52,219 nucleotides of DNA from a virus (IMGVR_UViG_3300032291_002410:1-52219), one strand, 5' to 3'; counted from the first letter of the stretch, positions 34,128-42,220 are shown. Notes: generated from the letters alone by a model not told the origin. Numbers and translations are program-made.

Positions 34128-36759
34128 CCTTCCTTCTGTATGCTGTGCCAAGAACTATCTGGCCAGCTATTATTGTTACAACTACAATGTCTTCTGCTTT
34201 TTCACGTTCTGGAATAGACATATCCGCACCTATGTTAATTAATGCTTTGCCTAGTTCACATTTTTGCTCTTCCGTCAAACCTTCGATTGCCTCGTCTGGA
34301 TTAAAACAAGTAGCGATTGCATTTGCTAATGCCACTGGGCCTTCTAGCACAAGTAACGCTGAGGCCACTTCTGCTTGAATTACTACGGGGTTACCGCTTG
34401 CATCTTCTCTTACCTCTACTGGAATTGTTGGAGGAAGGTCTCTATATTCAAGTCCTGCTGCTTCTATGTTGGCAACAGTTACTGGGGCTCCCTCTGCTGA
34501 TGAGACTAATACATCTGCAACTAAATCTTTTTCTACTAAAGTAAACTTACCATCTTCGCTTAATGCTTCTGATAAATTGACAACTTCAGCAGTAGTTATT
34601 TCCCCGTCTGCAGAAAGCATTTCTGTAATAAACTCTGCTTCTGATTCTGTTAGTCCACCTTCTGATAAAGACTCAGACACTTCAGCGGCAATCTCTGCAG
34701 ACACTTCTCCACCTTCAGCAATTGCTTCTAATACGGTAGAAATTTCAGATGCATCTAAACTACTATCGCTAATTAAATCAGTAACAACTTCTTGAATATC
34801 TTCTACAGAAAGATTTGCACCACTTTCTGATATTTCTTCAATAGATACTTCGCTTTCTTCAAATACGATTTCTGCCTCTTCTGCAGGAGTATCTACTGGT
34901 TCTGTGTCTACAGGTTCTGTGTCTACTGGTTCTGTGTCTACTGGTTCTGTGTCTACAGGCTCTGTATCAACTGGTTCTGTGTCAACAGGCTCTGTATCAA
35001 CTGGCTCTGTATCTACGGGTTCTGTATCTACAGGGGTTGTGTCAACAGGCTCTGTATCTACAGGGGTTGTGTCTATTGGAGTTGTATCTATTGGTGAACT
35101 ATTGCCACCAGTAGTTAAATTGGAACCTTGTGGTGCGGGTACAGAAATAACAGTCTCGGTATATTGACTTACAGGTCCAGACCAGTTAGCAACTCTAACT
35201 GTATAAGTAGCGCCTTCTGTCAAACCAGTTAATTGAATAGATGCAGGAGCACCATCTGTATTTAAGGTTTGTCCTTCATACGGATTTTCTGCATCTGGAT
35301 CATCTGTTACTACTTGATAAAACCAAGTGTTTGCTGTGTATCCTGCTGGTAACTCAGGTGTAATAGTTGCGGTAGTTCCTGCAACAATTGGAGTTAAAAT
35401 TATTGGGGCAGGAGTTGGAATGTTGTTATTGATAGCAGATGTTAATTGCCCTGCTTTGGTGTTTAATGTTGATTCAAGAGATGTCTTTGTTGATACCGCT
35501 GAGTTTACGGTATTGGTTAAAGATGTTGTGTTAATTGCATTTATATTAGAAGTATTTGTAGTGTTTTGAGCAACTACTGGAGTAAGGCTTGAGTTTAATT
35601 GTGCAATGGTTGCATTTGCTGAATCTACTGCTGCCTGAACTGTTTCTGTGTTTGGATCTACATAAGGGGTAAATGCCGCACCTTGACTTATTTGTCCAGC
35701 AAAACCTGCTCCAACATTAGTATCTGTAATTGCAGTTACTGCTCCACCAGTTGTTTCTCTATAATTAAATCTTGCTTGATCTGGTATTGGTCCATTAGCA
35801 GTTAAATCTGCTATCCATGCCCCATTATTAGGATTAACATCAGCATTAAATCTTATTTGAACCATTTGTGTTGAAGCATCTTGTTGTGGAAATGGACGAA
35901 GGTCCCAAGCAATATCTAAACTTGTTCCAGTAGTTGCATAAGTAATACCTGTTCCTGTACTCCAAGTTGTCCAGTCCCATCCTGCTATAGAAATAGAAGG
36001 AGCGTTAGGTGTGCTCCAATAGTTACTGCCTTCATTTACACCAAATGTAACTGTTGCATTAGATCCGACATACACATTGTTATAAACAGTGCCACCCATT
36101 TGCATGCCGAATGGAAGATTCATTTGAACACCAGCATCGTCTACTCCAGCAAGCACATTTGTACTAGTTCCTATAGTTGCTTGTAAATTATTAACTGCTG
36201 TTTGAGCAGCATCAATGGCAAGGTTTGCTTGGGTTAGTTCGGTTTGAGCAGTTGCCTGTGCTGTAGAGGCTTCTGTTTTTGCTGCAACGGCTTCAGATAT
36301 TGCTGTCTGAGCTTCTGTTATTTGTGTTGTTATATTATTTATAGCAGTGGTTGCAGTAGTTACTGTAGCCTTTGCATCTTGAACTACCTGAGAACTTTGA
36401 TCTATTGGGGTAACAGATAAATCAACACTACTAATAGTATTAATAGCAGTTTGAACGTTTGTGATTTCTGAATTGGCCACAGATATTTTTGAGGCTACTT
36501 CTGCTGTGACACCTTGGGCTTGAGAGTATTCAGTTTGTGCCTGTGTTATCTCTACTATGGCATTGTTTGTGGCTGTAGTGGCTTGTCCAACCTCTGTGGT
36601 TGCGGTAGTAATAGCGTCATTAACTGCTTGTTGAGCTGGACTAACAACAACTTGTTCTTGTCCGCCATTATCTGTAGCCCACGCATAACTTGGCCCAATA
36701 AAAAATAGCCAACCTGTAACAAAAAGGCTAGCTAAAAAATATTTTAACTTTCTAGTCAA
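34123..36759 (-). CDS. Large exported fibre- or adhesin-like protein with EPVDT repeats
   Basis: An 878-residue protein. Residues 1-30 form a signal peptide (YFLASLFVTGWLFFIGPSYA); 35-190 are Ala/Thr-rich coiled coil. About 205-375 is a globular domain (LPFGMQMGGTVYNNVYVGSN, then ISIAGWDWTTW) resembling nidogen-like extracellular modules. About 460-555 is a fibronectin III-like domain. Fourteen pentapeptide units (EPVDT, TPVDT, PIDT) come next, then a helical acidic region and a C-terminal hydrophobic segment (IVVVTIIAGQIVLGTAYRRKV) that could anchor it. TTG start behind AGGGGATCCTAA. A host-like surface protein or a virion fibre; the signal peptide favours the former. Confidence 0.8.
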   Translation of the reverse strand: MTRKLKYFLASLFVTGWLFFIGPSYAWATDNGGQEQVVVSPAQQAVNDAITTATTEVGQATTATNNAIVEITQAQTEYSQAQGVTAEVASKISVANSEITNVQTAINTISSVDLSVTPIDQSSQVVQDAKATVTTATTAINNITTQITEAQTAISEAVAAKTEASTAQATAQTELTQANLAIDAAQTAVNNLQATIGTSTNVLAGVDDAGVQMNLPFGMQMGGTVYNNVYVGSNATVTFGVNEGSNYWSTPNAPSISIAGWDWTTWSTGTGITYATTGTSLDIAWDLRPFPQQDASTQMVQIRFNADVNPNNGAWIADLTANGPIPDQARFNYRETTGGAVTAITDTNVGAGFAGQISQGAAFTPYVDPNTETVQAAVDSANATIAQLNSSLTPVVAQNTTNTSNINAINTTSLTNTVNSAVSTKTSLESTLNTKAGQLTSAINNNIPTPAPIILTPIVAGTTATITPELPAGYTANTWFYQVVTDDPDAENPYEGQTLNTDGAPASIQLTGLTEGATYTVRVANWSGPVSQYTETVISVPAPQGSNLTTGGNSSPIDTTPIDTTPVDTEPVDTTPVDTEPVDTEPVDTEPVDTEPVDTEPVDTEPVDTEPVDTEPVDTEPVDTPAEEAEIVFEESEVSIEEISESGANLSVEDIQEVVTDLISDSSLDASEISTVLEAIAEGGEVSAEIAAEVSESLSEGGLTESEAEFITEMLSADGEITTAEVVNLSEALSEDGKFTLVEKDLVADVLVSSAEGAPVTVANIEAAGLEYRDLPPTIPVEVREDASGNPVVIQAEVASALLVLEGPVALANAIATCFNPDEAIEGLTEEQKCELGKALINIGADMSIPEREKAEDIVVVTIIAGQIVLGTAYRRKV
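34889..35098 (-). repeat. 15-bp coding repeat, 14 units
   Basis: Fourteen tandem 15-base units encode ten EPVDT, two TPVDT and two PIDT pentapeptides. Units differ mainly at third positions. The repeat is a likely spacer and site of length variation. Confidence 0.9.
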
Positions 36760-36769
36760 TTAGGATCCC

Positions 36770-36833
36770 CTAAGTAATGCAATACTTTTGCTTACTTAGT
36801 AATTATAGCAGAGTTTTAGTTTAAATTACTTAG
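36770..36833 (-). promoter_or_regulatory. Promoter flanked by three CTAAGTAA sites
   Basis: TGC-TATAAT (36802-36807) precedes the surface-protein gene. CTAAGTAA (minus strand) occurs at 36792-36799 and 36826-36833 and in inverted orientation at 36770-36777, so the octamer flanks the -10 on both sides. Confidence 0.65.
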
Positions 36834-37014
36834 GGTTATCTGTTTTGTAAAAACCATTTCCTTTAAACTTTATGCCAAAAGGACTAAAATGTCTAATCAT
36901 TTTTGAATTGCATTCTTGACACAAATAACCTGGATCATCTTCTGATATAGATCTTGTTACTGCAAGAAATTTATGTGCATCATCTTGGTTACACTTATAC
37001 TCGTATACTGGCAT
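36826..37014 (-). CDS. FmdB-like zinc-ribbon protein
   Basis: A 62-residue protein starting MPVYEYKCNQDDAHKF with YLCQECNSKM and IKFKGNGFYKTDNP. The start, two cysteine pairs and GI-FKG-GFY-TD end match the FmdB/CxxC small regulatory-protein family. The first pair is incomplete (only one Cys in KCNQDD). It overlaps the DUF2061 gene by one base. Confidence 0.8.
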   Translation of the reverse strand: MPVYEYKCNQDDAHKFLAVTRSISEDDPGYLCQECNSKMIRHFSPFGIKFKGNGFYKTDNPK

Positions 37015-37226
37015 TACTTTCTACCCCACTTAACTTTATTCCACCCACGCTCATGAAAATAATAAAGGATAGTTTTTGTAAATACCTCAAAGCTTGCAAT
37101 TGCCCCTGCTGTAACTGGTTCTTTAGTTATGACCCAAGATATAACAAATGTGTCTGCTGTGCCAATAACACGCCACGTAATAGCTTTTAATGCTGACCTT
37201 TGTTTACTTACATTCATGATGGCCAC
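37014..37226 (-). CDS. DUF2061 membrane protein, copy 2
   Basis: A 70-residue protein with SALKAITWRVIGTADTFVIS and TILYYFHERGWNKVKWG, the DUF2061 pattern. It is closer to the family consensus than copy 1 at 25465. The GTG start has GATAAT eight bases upstream. In cellular genomes DUF2061 sits near sulfate-activation genes at times, and here it lies next to an APS-kinase-like gene; the link is suggestive only. Confidence 0.88.
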   Translation of the reverse strand: MAIMNVSKQRSALKAITWRVIGTADTFVISWVITKEPVTAGAIASFEVFTKTILYYFHERGWNKVKWGRK

Positions 37227-37262
37227 TCAATATTATTATCCCTTGTTACAAAGCCCCAAATT

Positions 37263-38024
37263 TTAGAGGCCCATTTCTTTACGTTTTTGCGTAGCCGATA
37301 TAGCATGAATGTCTGCCCCCAAATCTACTTGTTCAATTTTATATCCTACATCACGACCATATACAATGTTAGTGATATTAGGAAGTCTTAATACCAATGC
37401 GCCATCCATAAATTCATCCTTAGCAATATATTCCTTTACCTGATCAAACTTCAAAGGATCTTTTTCGCTTGTATTATATGTATTACGTACTCCAAGAAGG
37501 ACCTGCTCTGTTCTTTTACCCGCCTCTTTATATAGCGCATGATGTCCTTCGTGCCACGGTTGATAGCGACCAAGCATCAAAGTTGTTGGCGCCGACCAGT
37601 CGTGCAACTTAAACTCTTCAATTATTACTGAAGCCTTTTCATTTGGATCCAGCGCATGATTCATAAACATCCAACTAAATTTTGTTGGTTTCTCAAACAT
37701 TTTATTTGTATCTTCGAAGCGGCCTTCTTCAATTGTATCCATAAAGATAAGAATATCTGGTGTTCCAAATGCTGCACGAGTTAGCTCTGTTGGACACACA
37801 AAATCTACAATTACTGGAGCTACGCCCTGCTTTGATATTAGTCTAGCCATCTCTCCCATACGACGAGCCTGCTCAAGTCTATCTTCTGGAGTAAATCCTA
37901 GGTCTGAATTAACGGTTGCCCTTACTTCATCTGCGTTAAGATGAATAGCGTTAATTCTTTCCTTTAATGCTTTTGCTAACTCCGTCTTTCCAGAACCTGG
38001 TAGCCCAATAATTTGAATAATCAT
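37263..38024 (-). CDS. APS-kinase-like domain fused to nucleotidyltransferase
   Basis: A 253-residue fusion. Residues 1-130 are CysC-like: GLPGSGKTELAKAL (P-loop, 7-20), HLNADEVRATVNSDLGF and RLEQARRMGEMARL, as in APS kinases that make PAPS. Residues from about 150 form a cytidylyltransferase-like domain with GRYQPWHEGHHAL (HxGH) and a late ISATQKRKEM. It is too short for ATP sulfurylase, though the HxGH class is the same. The start at 38024 puts the P-loop near the N-terminus; a longer reading runs almost to the Hsp20 stop. With the sulfotransferase at 15831 it suggests a sulfation route. Confidence 0.85.
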   Translation of the reverse strand: MIIQIIGLPGSGKTELAKALKERINAIHLNADEVRATVNSDLGFTPEDRLEQARRMGEMARLISKQGVAPVIVDFVCPTELTRAAFGTPDILIFMDTIEEGRFEDTNKMFEKPTKFSWMFMNHALDPNEKASVIIEEFKLHDWSAPTTLMLGRYQPWHEGHHALYKEAGKRTEQVLLGVRNTYNTSEKDPLKFDQVKEYIAKDEFMDGALVLRLPNITNIVYGRDVGYKIEQVDLGADIHAISATQKRKEMGL

Positions 38025-38074
38025 ATCAATCTCTCTGTTAGAGGGCAGTTTTTGGACATACCCAGGTCTCACTT

Positions 38075-38491
38075 TTATTTAATTTTTAGAATTTTAGGCT
38101 GTTTCTCTTTAGGTAGATTTCTAATCATACGGATATTAAGCATTCCGTCTTTTAGCTCTACATTTGAAACTTCCATGTATTCACTTAATTCAAAGATTCT
38201 TGTGAACTTACGTGCAGCAATTCCTTTATGAACTACCTCTGCATCTGTTACCTCTGTAATTTCACCTGTAATCCAAAGACTTCCGTCTTCAATTGATACA
38301 GTTAAATCTTCTCTTGTGAATCCAGCAACTGCCAGCGTAAGCTGATAGTTATCTTCGTCCAGCTTTAGCAAATCATAAGGCGGGAATGCTGTATTGTTTA
38401 CTTTACTTAAGTTATTAAAACGTTCCAACTCTCGGTTGAAACCAATAAAAAATGGATCCTTAAACAGATCCATTGCAAATTGTGTTACCAT
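38075..38491 (-). CDS. Hsp20 small heat-shock protein (IbpA-type)
   Basis: A 138-residue alpha-crystallin-domain chaperone. PPYDLLKLDEDNYQLTLAVAG opens the domain, GIAARKFTRIFEL is the IbpA-type block, and ELKDGMLNIRMI gives the closing strand. It holds unfolding proteins without ATP; the family occurs in other environmental myophages. GGAGCACAAA precedes the ATG. A 9-bp inverted repeat sits at the presumed transcription start. Confidence 0.94.
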   Translation of the reverse strand: MVTQFAMDLFKDPFFIGFNRELERFNNLSKVNNTAFPPYDLLKLDEDNYQLTLAVAGFTREDLTVSIEDGSLWITGEITEVTDAEVVHKGIAARKFTRIFELSEYMEVSNVELKDGMLNIRMIRNLPKEKQPKILKIK

Positions 38492-38516
38492 TTTGTGCTC
38501 CTTTTAAGCGAGTTAA

Positions 38517-38553
38517 ATTAGTACCCCCATTTGGCAGGTACTAATGTATTATA
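38517..38553 (-). promoter_or_regulatory. hsp20 promoter with operator-like inverted repeat
   Basis: Extended -10 TGA-TATAAT (38548-38553). ATTAGTACC (38537-38545 on the minus strand) and GGTACTAAT (38517-38525) form a perfect 9-bp inverted repeat with an 11-base spacer, starting two bases after the -10. Confidence 0.75.
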
Positions 38554-39325
38554 TCATTACCTTTGAAATTATGCTAGTCAATATCTTATCATAATACTTA
38601 GGGGTCAAATGATCATTGTATGCCATATTTATTGGTTTTTTAAATTGCATGTCTGGCTCTATCCATTCAGCATTAAGAATTTCAGAAATATTAATTGGTT
38701 CATCTAAACCAGAGGATATGCACTTGCTCTTTAGTTTTTCAGTAAATTCTAAATGATAGGAATATCTATCTTCAAACTGTATTTCTGGGTCACTTGAGAA
38801 GACTGACCATTTTGTTGTTGCTACAACTAAAAATTGTGGCATAGGGTTTATAAATACTATTTTAGACTTTTTAAACTTTTTAATAGTTTTTTCTACATAC
38901 GCATCAACAACTTGTTCGGTGTTTTTATAATTATTTAGATTGGTTTGAGGAAGCCAGTTTTTTATATCTATATATCCGTACCATGGCATAACAACACTAT
39001 CTTTACTGTCCCATTGAGAAGTATAATCATAAAAATCATAATCTATATTTAATGCAGATCTTCCTGGTGTGCTTGCTATGCTAATACTTTTGTCTTCAGA
39101 TTCTATAGATGCTAGGCTATAGGAAATTACATGAAAATCGTTATTGCCATTTGCATCTATATGATCAACAACTTCCTCGCATATGTTAAAATTTCTGCGA
39201 GTATAATCCTTTGGATTCACATTTATAAACTTTTCGCTTGGCGCATATTTTTTATACATATTGTCAAATAGTACCTTAGACATTTTGCCAGCGTGTGAAT
39301 CTCCTGTTATATATAAGGACTTCAT
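38549..39325 (-). CDS. SGNH-hydrolase-like protein
   Basis: A 258-residue protein with an N-terminal YITGDSHAG (GDS block) and a C-terminal AYNDHLTPKYYDKI (D-x-x-H-like block), the ends of an SGNH/GDSL hydrolase fold. Middle blocks are weak. It could be an esterase or a deacetylase acting on glycans; activity is unproven. It directly follows the SNase gene. Confidence 0.7.
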   Translation of the reverse strand: MKSLYITGDSHAGKMSKVLFDNMYKKYAPSEKFINVNPKDYTRRNFNICEEVVDHIDANGNNDFHVISYSLASIESEDKSISIASTPGRSALNIDYDFYDYTSQWDSKDSVVMPWYGYIDIKNWLPQTNLNNYKNTEQVVDAYVEKTIKKFKKSKIVFINPMPQFLVVATTKWSVFSSDPEIQFEDRYSYHLEFTEKLKSKCISSGLDEPINISEILNAEWIEPDMQFKKPINMAYNDHLTPKYYDKILTSIISKVMI

Positions 39326-39326
39326 G

Positions 39327-39734
39327 TTATTTTTTAGATTTAGACCTGGCTTTAGATAATGCCTCGAAGTCTTTAACCTTAGTGTCTCCTAGATACCCCC
39401 AGGCATATCCGTCGTTAATCATTTTTTGATTTATTGAAATTTCTGATCCATCTAAAAATACCCACCCAAGAATTCTTCCGTATTTTTCAGATGAGTCCAT
39501 TTTTTCTGTTTTAATTACAACGGTTTTAGATGCATCAATTGCTTTTTTTAAGTACTCTTTAGACTCAAGGCCTAAAGCTTTTTCTATTTTATCTGTAGTA
39601 CGACTTTCGGGGGTATCAATTCCAGCTAATCTAACTCTTGAGCTAAAGGAAATGTCAAAGCCAAGGTCTATGTCCACATCAATAGTATCTCCATCAACAA
39701 CCTTGCTTACTTTTTTTACATAATATTCAAACAT
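39327..39734 (-). CDS. Staphylococcal-nuclease-like protein
   Basis: A 135-residue SNase fold nuclease. VVDGDTIDVDIDLGF, RVRLAGIDTPES and EKYGRILGWVF hold the catalytic Asp, Arg, Glu and second Arg residues. There is no signal peptide, so it would act inside the cell, perhaps on host DNA. GTGGAGTAAAAC precedes the ATG. Confidence 0.93.
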   Translation of the reverse strand: MFEYYVKKVSKVVDGDTIDVDIDLGFDISFSSRVRLAGIDTPESRTTDKIEKALGLESKEYLKKAIDASKTVVIKTEKMDSSEKYGRILGWVFLDGSEISINQKMINDGYAWGYLGDTKVKDFEALSKARSKSKK

Positions 39735-39737
39735 GTT

Positions 39738-40349
39738 TTACTCCACGGGATTTTCATATAGATATGCAGAAGTTACAAATCTTTCACCTGAAATAAGAGT
39801 TTTAACACCATGCTCTAAATTACTAGGGAATATTAATACCGAAGCCGTTTCTGGCTTTACAATTAAATTTAAATCAGGAAATTCTAATTCGCCGCCATCA
39901 AAATTTTCGTTAAACCATAGAAGTGCTGTAAACGCTGGCTCAAGACCAACTCCACCATCATTATGTGCAAACATAAATGACCCTTCTGTATATTTACGCA
40001 CAACCATATTTTTTTGATCTACCCAAGTACGTTCTGGCATCCAATTTATATCTATATTATTCTCAATTGGCGATGTAATATTTAAAGAAAGCCTTTCTTT
40101 ATTTTTTTCAACATAATCTTCAAATACATTTTTAAATATAGCCATGACGTCATAATAATGACTCATATTTGGCCAAACAATCACAGCGGCGCCTTTAATT
40201 CCACTATGGCATTCTGTACCATCTGGATTTAAACCATTTGTATATTCAAACCAATTGTTTTGTTCTTGTATTTTTTTTAACAATATAGAGATATTTTCAT
40301 CTACATTTTTATAATACCAGATATCCTCCGTCAGCCTAACGTGTTCCAT
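39738..40349 (-). CDS. 2OG-Fe(II) oxygenase 4
   Basis: A 203-residue oxygenase. H129 and D131 (FAHNDG), H180 (LEHGV) and R190 (GERFVTSAY) are intact, with FTALLWFNENFDGGELEF and ASVLIFPS strands. GGAG lies upstream of the ATG. It has a long, structured 5' leader region (40350-40470) of its own. Substrate unknown. Confidence 0.92.
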   Translation of the reverse strand: MEHVRLTEDIWYYKNVDENISILLKKIQEQNNWFEYTNGLNPDGTECHSGIKGAAVIVWPNMSHYYDVMAIFKNVFEDYVEKNKERLSLNITSPIENNIDINWMPERTWVDQKNMVVRKYTEGSFMFAHNDGGVGLEPAFTALLWFNENFDGGELEFPDLNLIVKPETASVLIFPSNLEHGVKTLISGERFVTSAYLYENPVE

Positions 40350-40379
40350 TTTTCTCCTTTAAAATAAAGAGCAGTTTTT

Positions 40380-40476
40380 AAAAAGTCATGCTCAGGACTA
40401 TGTCAGATATTTAACGTCGCTGTCTCCTCCGACAAATCTGCGACTCCCCGATGAAGGGGTGCAGAATACTATTATA
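40380..40476 (-). promoter_or_regulatory. Structured leader upstream of oxygenase 4
   Basis: A TATAAT (40471-40476) is followed by CCCC-TTCATC-GGGG and by a compound hairpin, outer stem GTCGC/GCGAC and inner TGTC/GACA with loop GGAGGA. About 50 further bases lead to the ATG. It could be a regulatory RNA leader; it matches no riboswitch that I know. Confidence 0.5.
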
Positions 40477-40479
40477 CTA

Positions 40480-41523
40480 CTAAACCCTACTACCAGACTC
40501 TCTAGCAGAAGATGGGGAAACCTCTATATACTCCAAATTACTTTGAAATTCTTTTATATTAGGCGCACCTGAATATGTAAATGCGCTTCTTATATTATTC
40601 AATATATTGTATATGCCTTCTAATGCTGGGCCTTTAGGATTTACTTCACCAGTAACCCCTTCAAAGCTTATTATAGGATTTTTTACATCCTCTATCCCTT
40701 TTTCTTTTAATATATATTCCCTTGATGCCAATCCACTAAGATAATATTTCCCGTCTATGGATTCGCATTCGTTATGTCCAGCAAGCATCGATCCTAGCAT
40801 AACAGCACTTGCACCAGCACCCAAAGCCTTTACTATATCGCCAGAATTTTTAATACCGCCATCTGCAACTATTCCATTTACATAATCATTTTTTACATGT
40901 TCATAAATATTCATTATAGAGGCTAGCGTTGGCGCCCCAAAGCCCGTTACAAGCCTTGTAGTGCAGGCTGCGCCTCCTCCTATTCCTACACGTACAGAAT
41001 CAGCTCCAGCATCCATTAGCATTTTGTATGCACCGTACGACGCTACATTTCCACACATTATATGTGTGCTAGATGGCACCATTGATCTTAAATCAGATAC
41101 ACAATCTGCTGCTAACTTTAAATGTCCATTTGCAACATCTAATAAAATAATCTTAATTCCTTTAGAAACAATTATATCTATTGTTTTGCAGTCATAAATA
41201 TCTGCAGTAGTTATTGTTATTCCAATTGTATTTTTGTTTATATCACAGGATTTTTTTAACTTTATGTCTAAATTTTCTGACCTACATGTCATTCCAATTG
41301 ATCCAGATTTATTAAGTGCATAAAGCATTTCATAAGAAGATATGGAATCCATTGGAGCAGAAATAATAGGGCCATTAAGATTTAATATTGCATCTGGATT
41401 GTTTGGGTTGCCAATTTTTGTGGTCAGATCTATGTGCGATCTGCTTATTACTGGAGATGAATCATGAGGAATCAATAATATGTCGTCAAAACATAAACCA
41501 TTAATTGAAGTATTTTTTTTCAT
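40480..41523 (-). CDS. guaC: GMP reductase/IMP dehydrogenase family enzyme
   Basis: A 347-residue TIM-barrel enzyme. FDDILLIPHDS and PIISAPMDSI open the barrel, the catalytic C187 is in GGGAACTTR (C186 in E. coli GuaC), and IVADGGIKNSGDIVKALGAG binds phosphate. No CBS domains are present, and the length and the C-terminal LNNIRSAFTYSGA match GMP reductase better than IMPDH. It would convert GMP to IMP and so shift the purine pool toward adenine nucleotides. The loop has GGGAACTTR where cellular enzymes have GPGSVCTTR. Confidence 0.85.
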   Translation of the reverse strand: MKKNTSINGLCFDDILLIPHDSSPVISRSHIDLTTKIGNPNNPDAILNLNGPIISAPMDSISSYEMLYALNKSGSIGMTCRSENLDIKLKKSCDINKNTIGITITTADIYDCKTIDIIVSKGIKIILLDVANGHLKLAADCVSDLRSMVPSSTHIMCGNVASYGAYKMLMDAGADSVRVGIGGGAACTTRLVTGFGAPTLASIMNIYEHVKNDYVNGIVADGGIKNSGDIVKALGAGASAVMLGSMLAGHNECESIDGKYYLSGLASREYILKEKGIEDVKNPIISFEGVTGEVNPKGPALEGIYNILNNIRSAFTYSGAPNIKEFQSNLEYIEVSPSSARESGSRV

Positions 41524-41533
41524 TGCTGGGCCT

Positions 41534-42220
41534 TTACTTTAATATTTTTACAGCTACTGCGTGTTCTGAATAAGCTATATACTTATAGTTTATTGAATTT
41601 TGTAAAACAAATTCTTGAAAAGCTTTATATTCGTGATTTCTCCAATTTGGATAACCAAAGTACTCATCGAATATAATTATTGTGTTTTCCCGAATTAAGT
41701 CATTTAAATTGCTTAATGCGTCAATGGTTGGGTCATACATGTCTGAGTCCATGTGAATTAAATCTATTCCTTCTTTAAAATTATTGTTTTTAAAAAATTC
41801 TGGGACAGTATCTTTGTATAAGCCATTGTAAATAGTAACATTTTTTTTAACCGATGGACTTTTTCCATTTAAATTAAACATACCTTTAGCCAAATTCCAG
41901 CCAGACCAATCTTTGTCAAGTCCTAGGAAAGAATCGAAACCAAACACGGAAGCTTTAGGTAACTCCTTTGCAAAATAATTAATTGAATTACCAGACCAAA
42001 CTCCAAATTCTACTACAACCGCTTCGCTTTTGTTTTTTATTAAATTACAACAATATTTTCTTAAGTGTTCTCTATTCGAAAACATCATTGCTTCTTGCAT
42101 TTTTTCTATAGCATAATTCGCCGAGTCTTTAGCTGCATGATGCAGTATTTGATACATTACTCCAGGGAAATTTTGTATCCCAAATTCATCTGCAGCTACA
42201 ATATCTCTTTGAAATTCCAT
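41534..42220 (-). CDS. TylF/MycF-like class I methyltransferase
   Basis: A 228-residue SAM-dependent methyltransferase. VVEFGVWSGNSINYFA is motif I, VFGFDSFLGL follows, and DLIHMDSDMYDPTIDAL and IIIFDEYFGYPNW carry the metal-binding acidic residues of TylF/Methyltransf_24 enzymes, which often methylate sugar hydroxyls. In a phage it could modify a glycan or a small molecule. It sits between GMP reductase and a Dps-like gene. Confidence 0.85.
   Translation of the reverse strand: MEFQRDIVAADEFGIQNFPGVMYQILHHAAKDSANYAIEKMQEAMMFSNREHLRKYCCNLIKNKSEAVVVEFGVWSGNSINYFAKELPKASVFGFDSFLGLDKDWSGWNLAKGMFNLNGKSPSVKKNVTIYNGLYKDTVPEFFKNNNFKEGIDLIHMDSDMYDPTIDALSNLNDLIRENTIIIFDEYFGYPNWRNHEYKAFQEFVLQNSINYKYIAYSEHAVAVKILK

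Noticed and set aside
34889-35098. 15-bp repeats as a regulatory array
   Set aside because: They are coding, with mostly synonymous third-position differences, and encode EPVDT-type pentapeptides.
40400-40460. Hairpin region as a sixth tRNA
   Set aside because: No T-loop GTTCRA motif, no anticodon arm with a seven-base loop and no acceptor pairing on either strand.
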